From assembly GCA_025464995.1 (NCBI GenBank), contig JAODMO010000030.1, positions 1 to 45,798 on the forward strand: a stretch of DNA of 45,798 bases, written 5' to 3'. The position numbers and the translations under genes were made by a program. This document shows, piece by piece, positions 40,464 to 45,798 of the stretch (position 1 is the first letter of the stretch; each line of letters starts with the position of its first letter). The notes under the pieces are model-generated. The model had not been told where the DNA came from. It did no database searches and saw only the letters and a list, made by a program, of their open reading frames with translations. This DNA is from Microbacteriaceae bacterium. GTDB taxonomy: Bacteria; Actinomycetota; Actinomycetes; Actinomycetales; Microbacteriaceae.

Positions 40464-41519
40464 CTACCGGCCGAGGGTCACTCCGGCGCCCGTGACGAGT
40501 ACCTTGATCTGATCGCCGTTCGCCGCCGCTGCGAAGGCGTCGGCCGTGCGCTCGAGCGGGAAGTCCGCGGTGATCATGCCCGCGGCGTCGATTGCGCCCG
40601 AGGCAAGGATCGCTATCGACTCCTCGTAATCCTCTCGGGTGTAGGTGGCGGCGCCTTGCAGGCGCATCTGCCGCTCCTGGAGCTCGAACAGCGGGAACTG
40701 CACCGGCTTGGCCGGCACCCCGACCACGACCACTGTCCCGCCGCGCTGCACCATGTCTATGGCAGATGCGATGGTCGGCTGGATCGAGACGCAGTCAAAC
40801 ACGACGTCGGCGGTCTCGCCCAGTTCGGCACGGACGGTCGCCGCGAGGTCCGGGGCGGTGGCGTCTACTGCGACATCGGCGCCCCGCTCGAGCGCTCCGC
40901 GGCGCTTGCTCTCGAGCACGTCGGTCACCACGATGCGCCCCGCACCGTGGGCTCTCGCGGCGGCGAGCACCAGCAGCCCTATGGTGCCCGCTCCGATGAT
41001 TACCACCGACTTCCCGATGAGGTCGCCCGCCAGGCGCACCGCGTGCACCGGGGTGGAGAGCGGCTCGATCAGGGCGGCCAACCTCAGGTCGAAGCCCTCG
41101 GGGATCACGTGCAGGCGCGACGCGTCGACGGTGAACAGGTCCGCCATACCGCCCTCGCGGAACCCGCAGCCGAAGAACTCCAGGTTCGCGCAGATGTTCG
41201 AACGGCCGGTGCTGCACATCTTGCAGTGCCCGCAGGGAAGCGTGGGCTCAGGAGTGACCAGCTGGCCGACAGCGACAGTGTCGACCGCCGAACCGATCCG
41301 CTCGACGACCCCGACGACCTCGTGGCCGGGGTAGTACGGCGGCTTCATCGTGGGGTGGCTGCCATGCAGACCGTGGAGGTCTGAGCCGCACACGCCTGCG
41401 ACGCGTAGCGATACGAGCGCCTCGTGGGGCGACAGCTCGGGGAGCGCCTCCTCTACGATGTCCACGACACCGGGGGCGGAGATGAGAACTCGGCGGCGCG
41501 TGAGGGAGATGGTGGTCAT
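40464..41519 (-). CDS. Second zinc-dependent MDR-family dehydrogenase
   Basis: A 351-residue medium-chain dehydrogenase. Catalytic zinc ligands are in VCGSDLHGLHGSHP and YPGHEVVGV. The structural zinc site is CGHCKMCSTGRSNIC, and the NAD fold VVIIGAGTIGLLVLAAARA. It differs clearly from the first zinc dehydrogenase, so the island has two distinct MDR steps. The start ATG at 41519 has AAAGGG five bases upstream. It is the last gene after the importer genes, separated from the binding protein by a stem-loop. Confidence 0.92.
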   Translation of the reverse strand: MTTISLTRRRVLISAPGVVDIVEEALPELSPHEALVSLRVAGVCGSDLHGLHGSHPTMKPPYYPGHEVVGVVERIGSAVDTVAVGQLVTPEPTLPCGHCKMCSTGRSNICANLEFFGCGFREGGMADLFTVDASRLHVIPEGFDLRLAALIEPLSTPVHAVRLAGDLIGKSVVIIGAGTIGLLVLAAARAHGAGRIVVTDVLESKRRGALERGADVAVDATAPDLAATVRAELGETADVVFDCVSIQPTIASAIDMVQRGGTVVVVGVPAKPVQFPLFELQERQMRLQGAATYTREDYEESIAILASGAIDAAGMITADFPLERTADAFAAAANGDQIKVLVTGAGVTLGR

Positions 41520-41544
41520 GCGGCCCTTTCGGTTGTAGCGAAAA

Positions 41545-41582
41545 GCCGGGCCGGCGCATCCGTCTCGATGCGTCGGCCCGGC
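41545..41582 (-). terminator. Intercistronic stem-loop after the binding-protein gene
   Basis: A near-perfect 16-bp stem (GCCGGGCCGGCGCATC against GATGCGTCGGCCCGGC, one G-T pair) is followed by TTTT on the minus strand. It is probably a partial terminator or mRNA-stabilising hairpin that keeps binding-protein levels above those of the downstream dehydrogenase. Confidence 0.65.
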
Positions 41583-41592
41583 GGCGTGTCGA

Positions 41593-42600
41593 CTAGAAGA
41601 CGCTGCTCGCGTCGTAGTAGTCGGCGATGTTGTCGCAGTTGATGCCCGCAGCCTCGGTGTACTCCTCGGGGTCGAAGTCCGACGCTTTCGACTCACCGGT
41701 GGCGAGTGAGATCGCGATCTCGAACGCACGATCGGTGGCCAGAGACGGCGAGTTGAGGCCGGTGGACACGTACTGCGAATCGCAGCCCTCGTTGATGATG
41801 GCGAGCGCTTCCTTCTGTCCATCGGCGGATGCCGCGACAAGAGTGGACGTGTTGCCCTGGTCTTGGAGCACCGTCAGTGCGCCGAGCGCCATCGAGTCGT
41901 TCAGACCGAAGATCAGGTCGAGGTCGGGGTTGGCGGCGAGCATGGACTCGGCTGCCGGAACAGCCTTGTCCTGCGCGTAGTCGGCGACGGCGGAGGCCGC
42001 GAGGTTGACGGTGAGACCGCCCGCCTCGAGTCCGTCGAGGAAGCCCTGCTGGCGGTTCGGGCCGACGACGATGTCGCCGGGACCGCCGGTCAGGACGCCC
42101 ACGTCTATGGTGTCGCCTGAGGTGAAGCGCTTCGCGGTGAGCTCGCCGGAGAGCTTGCCCACAGCGAGGTTGTCGGAGGAGACCGAGGTCACGCCGACAC
42201 CCTCGATGCCGGTGTCGATGAACAGCAAGGGCACCTCGCCCGCGATCTGCTCGAACTGCGCGCGCTGGGTCTCGGGGTCGAGGGCGTTGACGATGAGAAC
42301 GTCGGCTCCCTGCGAGAGCATGGTCTGCGCCTGGTCGAGCTGGGTGACGGCGTCGCCGCCGGCGTTCTGGAAGAGGAGCTTGAAGCCCTGCTTGTCGGCG
42401 ATCTCCTCGGCCATGGCCTGCATAGCGGAGTAGTACGGGGCGTCGAGCTGACGCTGGAGGAAGCCGACCGTGATCTCCTTCACGTCCTTCGCCTCGCCGC
42501 CCGATCCGCCGGCATCCGAGTCCCCGACGGTGCCACAGGCAGCCAGGGTGAGGAGCACGGCGGCTCCCGCGATCACGGTGGTGATTTTCTTCATTGTCAT
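41593..42600 (-). CDS. Ribose-type ABC transporter substrate-binding lipoprotein
   Basis: A 335-residue periplasmic-binding-fold lipoprotein. The signal peptide ends in the lipobox LTLAAC, with the acylated Cys near residue 21. The mature part begins ITVGFLQRQLDAPYYSAMQ and includes GADVLIVNALDP and IFGLNDSMALGAL, typical of the ribose/xylose (type I) binding family. I chose the ATG at 42600, which has GAGG six bases upstream. ATG at 42612 and 42594 are alternatives. It delivers the island's substrate to the permease. Confidence 0.93.
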   Translation of the reverse strand: MTMKKITTVIAGAAVLLTLAACGTVGDSDAGGSGGEAKDVKEITVGFLQRQLDAPYYSAMQAMAEEIADKQGFKLLFQNAGGDAVTQLDQAQTMLSQGADVLIVNALDPETQRAQFEQIAGEVPLLFIDTGIEGVGVTSVSSDNLAVGKLSGELTAKRFTSGDTIDVGVLTGGPGDIVVGPNRQQGFLDGLEAGGLTVNLAASAVADYAQDKAVPAAESMLAANPDLDLIFGLNDSMALGALTVLQDQGNTSTLVAASADGQKEALAIINEGCDSQYVSTGLNSPSLATDRAFEIAISLATGESKASDFDPEEYTEAAGINCDNIADYYDASSVF

Positions 42601-42651
42601 CTTTGACCTCATTTTTTCGACTAACTGTGAGTGGGTAAGGAGTGGAACGGA

Positions 42652-43668
42652 CTAGACGAGCTTGGTGACCTTTCTTCTCTTGGCGAACTGCACGGTGGTG
42701 AGGAACACGGCCACGAGGATGAGAGCTCCGCGGAACGCGTCCTGCAGGTAGGTGGAGACGTTGAGCAGCACCAACAGGTTGCTGATGACGGCGAAAATCA
42801 GGGTTCCGACGACGGCGCCGGAGACGCGGCCCCTGCCGCCCACCAGGCTCGCCCCGCCGATCACGACCGCCGCGATGGCGTCGAGCTCGTAGAGGCTGCC
42901 GGCCGTGGGCGTTCCGACTCCGACGCGGGAGGCGAGGAGGAAGCCCGCGAAGCCGACCATCGCGCCGGCGAGTATGTAGACGCCGAGCAGCGTGGACTTC
43001 ACGGGAACGCCCGAGGCGCGCGCGGCCTCCTTGTTGCTGCCCACCGCGTAGATGCGGCGGCCGAAGACTGTGCGGCGCACGACGAAGGCGAGGCCGACGG
43101 CGATGCCGAGCCAGAGGATGCCGATCACCGGGAATCCGGCCACGGTCGCCGTGGCGATGCCGCGGAAGTCGTCGGCGGCCGGGGTGACCGGGATGCCCTC
43201 GGTGAAGGCGTAGACCAGGCCGCGGGCGAATGCCAGCATTCCAAGGGTCACGATGAAGGCCTCGAGGCCGCGGAAGGCGACCAGATAGCCGTTGATCGAG
43301 CCGATCAGCGCACCGACAACGAGCGAGACGAGGATCGCCGTCGGCACACTCGCGCCGGAGAACAGCCCGGCGGACATGACCCCGGCGAGCCCGACGACCG
43401 AGCCGACGGAGATGTCGATACCGCCGGTGAGCACAACGATGAACTGAGCCAGCGTGACGATGCCGATCACCGACGCCTGCAGGATCAGGTTGGTCAGGTT
43501 GCGCTGGGTGAAGAAGGCGTCGGTCGCGAAGCCGGCGATGACCAGGAGCACGATCAGGATGTACAGCGGGTACTGCTCCTTGGCCCACGCGACGAGTGCG
43601 CCGCGGTCGAAGCCGCGTCGCTCGCCCGGAATGCCGAGGGAGATACTGGTCTGATTGGTCTGGGTCAT
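42652..43668 (-). CDS. Ribose-type ABC transporter permease
   Basis: A 338-residue RbsC-like permease with about nine hydrophobic helices. Family features are the N-terminal LYILIVLLVIAGFATDAFF and QRNLTNLILQASVIGIVTL, the motif LTGGIDISVGSVVGL, and DAIAAVVIGGASLVGGRG before the final helices. The start overlaps the ATPase stop (ATGA), so they are translationally coupled. It probably works as a homodimer with the twin ATPase. Confidence 0.93.
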   Translation of the reverse strand: MTQTNQTSISLGIPGERRGFDRGALVAWAKEQYPLYILIVLLVIAGFATDAFFTQRNLTNLILQASVIGIVTLAQFIVVLTGGIDISVGSVVGLAGVMSAGLFSGASVPTAILVSLVVGALIGSINGYLVAFRGLEAFIVTLGMLAFARGLVYAFTEGIPVTPAADDFRGIATATVAGFPVIGILWLGIAVGLAFVVRRTVFGRRIYAVGSNKEAARASGVPVKSTLLGVYILAGAMVGFAGFLLASRVGVGTPTAGSLYELDAIAAVVIGGASLVGGRGRVSGAVVGTLIFAVISNLLVLLNVSTYLQDAFRGALILVAVFLTTVQFAKRRKVTKLV

Positions 43669-45188
43669 GCGATATCTCCTCCGAGGGACGCCCGGATCAG
43701 GTCGTCTGTTGTGCTGTCAGCTGGGTAGTACTCGCCGACGAATCGGCCGTCGCGCAGAACGAGGATGCGGTTGCAGAGCATCAGCGCCTCCTCGGCCTCG
43801 CTGGTGATGACCACGACGCCCTTCTGGTCGTCTGCGAGTGCGCGGATGATCGTGTAGATGTTCAGGCGGGCACCGACGTCAATGCCCTTGGTCGGTTCGT
43901 CGAGCAGTACCAGGTCGGGCCTGGCCTCGAGCCACTTCGCGATGATGACCTTCTGCTGGTTGCCGCCGGAGAGCGTACGCGTGAATGTCGACGCACCGCC
44001 CTTCACCTGGTACTCGCGGATCATCTCGCCGACGCGCTTGTTCTCGCGGCGGCGATTGATGACGCCGAAACGGGAGAAGAGGTGCGGGGTGGCCAGCGTC
44101 AGGTTCTCGCCGTTGGTGAAGTCCTTGACGAAACCCTCACGTCGGCGGTCCTCTGTGAGATAGGCGATGCCGAGGCGGAGCGCGTCTCGGGGGCTCTTCG
44201 CGGTGATCTCCTCGCCGTTCACGCGCACCGTGCCCGAGTCGCGACGTTGGTTGCCGGAGATCGCGCGGGCGATCGAGCTCCGGCCGCTGCCGACCAGTCC
44301 GTAAATACCCACGACCTCGCCGGGGCGCACCAAGAAACTCACGTTGTCGGCGGATCCTGAACTCAGGTTCTCGACCTCGAGCACGGGCGCGGCGGTGGAG
44401 ACGATAGGAGCGGGTGACTCGAGGGCGCTGACCGCCTCGCCGATCATGAGGGTCATCACCTCAGCCGGTGTCGTCTCCGACGTGCGCACCACGCCGACGA
44501 GCTTGCCGTTGCGCAGTACGGCGATGCGGTCGGCCATCGCGAACACCTCGGGCATGCGGTGTGAGACAAAGACTACTGACACGCCCTCGGCGCGCTCACG
44601 ATCGACGAGCGCGAGCACGTCTTTGAAGTGCTCCTCGGTGGTTGAGGCAGTGGTCTCGTCGAGGAGCAGCACTCGGTGCGGGTTCACCTGCGTGCGGCTC
44701 AGCGCAAGCATCTGGCGGAGCCCCGGGCCGAGATCGCTGCCGAGACGGCCGAGCGCCACGTTGTCCAGGCCGACGGCGTGCAGGGCGGCGCGCGTCGCAT
44801 CAGCCTTCTTGCGACTGATGAGCCCCCAGGGGCGCACCTTGCCCGCGGAGCTGAGGTTCTTCAGCCAGACGTTTTCGGTGACCGTGAAACTGTCGATGAT
44901 GACGGGCTCCTGGTGCATCAGCAGAATGCCTGCTTCGTCGGCGTCGGCCGGACCGTCGATCGAGCCCTCGTAGCCGGAGATGGCGATGGAGCCGCCGGAG
45001 GGCAGCTCCTGGCCGGCGAGCATGCGCGCGAGGGTTGACTTCCCCGCGCCGTTGGCTCCGCAGATCGCGAGAACCTCTCCCGCGTACCCCGTGAGGGTCA
45101 CGTCGTCGAGGGCCTGAACGCCCGGGTAGCTCTTGGAGACGTTGCGCGCCTCGAAGGCGACCGTTCTCGTCTCTGCATGGGCTTGCAT
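43665..45188 (-). CDS. Ribose-type ABC transporter twin ATPase
   Basis: A 507-residue RbsA-like protein with two ABC domains. The first has Walker A GANGAGKST, a degenerate signature (LGPGLRQMLAL) and Walker B VLLLDETTAS. The second has a divergent Walker A GLVGSGRSS, a good signature LSGGNQQKV and Walker B LVLLDEPTKGID. Such asymmetry is normal in this family. The ATG at 45188 has AAGGAG seven bases upstream. It is the first gene of the importer operon, directly behind a promoter and two operators. Confidence 0.94.
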   Translation of the reverse strand: MQAHAETRTVAFEARNVSKSYPGVQALDDVTLTGYAGEVLAICGANGAGKSTLARMLAGQELPSGGSIAISGYEGSIDGPADADEAGILLMHQEPVIIDSFTVTENVWLKNLSSAGKVRPWGLISRKKADATRAALHAVGLDNVALGRLGSDLGPGLRQMLALSRTQVNPHRVLLLDETTASTTEEHFKDVLALVDRERAEGVSVVFVSHRMPEVFAMADRIAVLRNGKLVGVVRTSETTPAEVMTLMIGEAVSALESPAPIVSTAAPVLEVENLSSGSADNVSFLVRPGEVVGIYGLVGSGRSSIARAISGNQRRDSGTVRVNGEEITAKSPRDALRLGIAYLTEDRRREGFVKDFTNGENLTLATPHLFSRFGVINRRRENKRVGEMIREYQVKGGASTFTRTLSGGNQQKVIIAKWLEARPDLVLLDEPTKGIDVGARLNIYTIIRALADDQKGVVVITSEAEEALMLCNRILVLRDGRFVGEYYPADSTTDDLIRASLGGDIA

Positions 45189-45226
45189 CCAGTGGCTCCT
45201 TCGCGCACAAACCACTAACCGGCTAT

Positions 45227-45239
45227 GTAGTGGTACTAC
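45227..45239. promoter_or_regulatory. RpiR-type operator 3 (importer promoter)
   Basis: A perfect GTAGT-GGT-ACTAC, placed 4-16 bases downstream of the TAATAT -10 hexamer. It covers the likely transcription start, a position that suits repression. Confidence 0.7.
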
Positions 45240-45242
45240 GCG

Positions 45243-45272
45243 ATATTAGATGTGAAAAGCCCTAAGACACAA
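45243..45272 (-). promoter_or_regulatory. Promoter of the ABC importer operon
   Basis: A TAATAT -10 hexamer (45248-45243) and a TTGTGT -35-like hexamer (45272-45267) have an 18-base spacer, about 55 bases upstream of the ATPase start. The -10 is strong; the -35 is weak. Confidence 0.55.
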
Positions 45273-45299
45273 CTTTCAGCCATCAATCGATGCGATCTA

Positions 45300-45312
45300 G
45301 TAGTTTCGCTAC
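45300..45312. promoter_or_regulatory. RpiR-type operator 4 (upstream of importer promoter)
   Basis: GTAGT-TTC-GCTAC, one mismatch from the palindrome, 28 bases upstream of the -35-like hexamer. Paired with operator 3 at 73-base centre spacing, it could allow looping or cooperative binding. Confidence 0.6.
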
Positions 45313-45365
45313 CCAAATCCGACGCGCTGTCGGCTTGCTGGTCGAACGTCAGTGATCAGGCCGGT

Positions 45366-45798
45366 TCACTGCTGACTAACGCCCGGAGGGGTCTCCAGCC
45401 CATCAGCGATCTCTCGCCACGACTGTACGAACGGTCCGTATGCCGTCTTGATTTCGACTCCCACCGGGAGCTCGGGGCATTCGTTCTCCCCATTGGTGCC
45501 CCAGTTGACCCAACCTGACTCGGGGCGTTGGACGATCTGGAAGGCGCCAGACGGTTTAGATGTCCACCAGACCATTGCACGGCCTTTTTCGGCATCGAAC
45601 TCGACCGTCTTTGACGCGGCGCCGGGGAAGATCGTCTGTTCGGGTACGGCTGACACATCGATGGGGTCGGCCGTTATACCCCAGGTGCGATCTGCGGCAT
45701 CCGCTAACCGATGCGATGTCTCCCTCACCGCATCAAGCCTGGTGCGGATTTCGGACTCGTCGAGTGCTCCCTCCCACGAGCAGAATAGCCTCCAGTAC
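45366..45798 (-). CDS. Hypothetical protein, 5'-truncated by the window edge
   Basis: The frame is open from the window end to a TGA at 45366, giving at least 143 residues. It includes LFCSWEGALDESEIRTRLDA, then a beta-rich part with GRAMVWWTSKPSGAFQIVQ and SGWVNWGTNGENECPE. The start lies outside. GTG at 45728 is internal to the conserved-looking frame, so it is probably not the start. A Cys near the visible N-terminus would fit a lipoprotein, but this cannot be judged. I do not recognise the family. Confidence 0.6.
   Translation of the reverse strand, partial: YWRLFCSWEGALDESEIRTRLDAVRETSHRLADAADRTWGITADPIDVSAVPEQTIFPGAASKTVEFDAEKGRAMVWWTSKPSGAFQIVQRPESGWVNWGTNGENECPELPVGVEIKTAYGPFVQSWREIADGLETPPGVSQQ

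Overview
The window is high-GC DNA with dense, mostly overlapping gene pairs and many GTG starts. It fits an actinobacterium, most likely of the family Microbacteriaceae. The main reasons are the gene order leuC-leuD-murA-plsC-gpsA, a small DUF7882-type protein (a family I know from Microbacteriaceae), a DosR/DosS-type two-component system and PRC-barrel/DUF2382 stress proteins. I see no rRNA, CRISPR array or intact insertion sequence. One tRNA (Glu, CTC) is present.

Region 1 (1-9600, all minus strand): a housekeeping run read from right to left: terC under a yybP-ykoY (Mn2+) riboswitch, a GPP34-like protein, leuC, leuD, murA, plsC, gpsA, an alpha/beta hydrolase and a membrane-anchored MurF-like ligase. 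It joins leucine synthesis, phospholipid precursor synthesis and peptidoglycan precursor synthesis. leuC carries a C-terminal tail made from a dispersed repeat.

Region 2 (9800-18932): stress and redox genes. Small hypotheticals and a 38-residue zinc ribbon are followed by a DoxX-like membrane protein with a DosR-type box. Then come DosR/DosS, a tandem universal stress protein, a PRC-barrel/DUF2382 protein, a TM-helix membrane protein, and an operon of an ECF sigma factor with two Asp23-like proteins.

Region 3 (18970-24540): tRNA-Glu with its terminator, then a decayed stretch holding remnants of an alpha/beta hydrolase and an NAD-dependent epimerase. After it lie a PhzF-like isomerase, a diacylglycerol-kinase-family lipid kinase, a CsoR-like palindrome beside another decayed stretch, an MBL-fold hydrolase, and an operon of a small membrane protein and a repeat-bearing secreted protein.

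Region 4 (24542-31480): one gene of 2312 codons. Its product has an N-terminal multi-span membrane domain, a long extracellular Ig-like array, cysteine-paired modules and a C-terminal hydrophobic segment.

Region 5 (31832-45188): a 13-gene carbohydrate island in three operons: dehydrogenase-SDR-FGGY kinase-phosphotriesterase-like lactonase (minus); cupin phosphoglucose isomerase-KDPG-type aldolase-shikimate-dehydrogenase-like-2-hydroxyacid dehydrogenase-RpiR regulator (plus); and a ribose-type ABC importer plus a second zinc dehydrogenase (minus). Four copies of a GTAGT-N3-ACTAC palindrome sit only in the two promoter regions of the island, which makes it look like one RpiR-controlled regulon. 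The set has no recognisable sugar-acid dehydratase and matches no catabolic pathway I know, so I regard it as the best candidate for an undescribed system. A 5'-truncated hypothetical gene closes the window.
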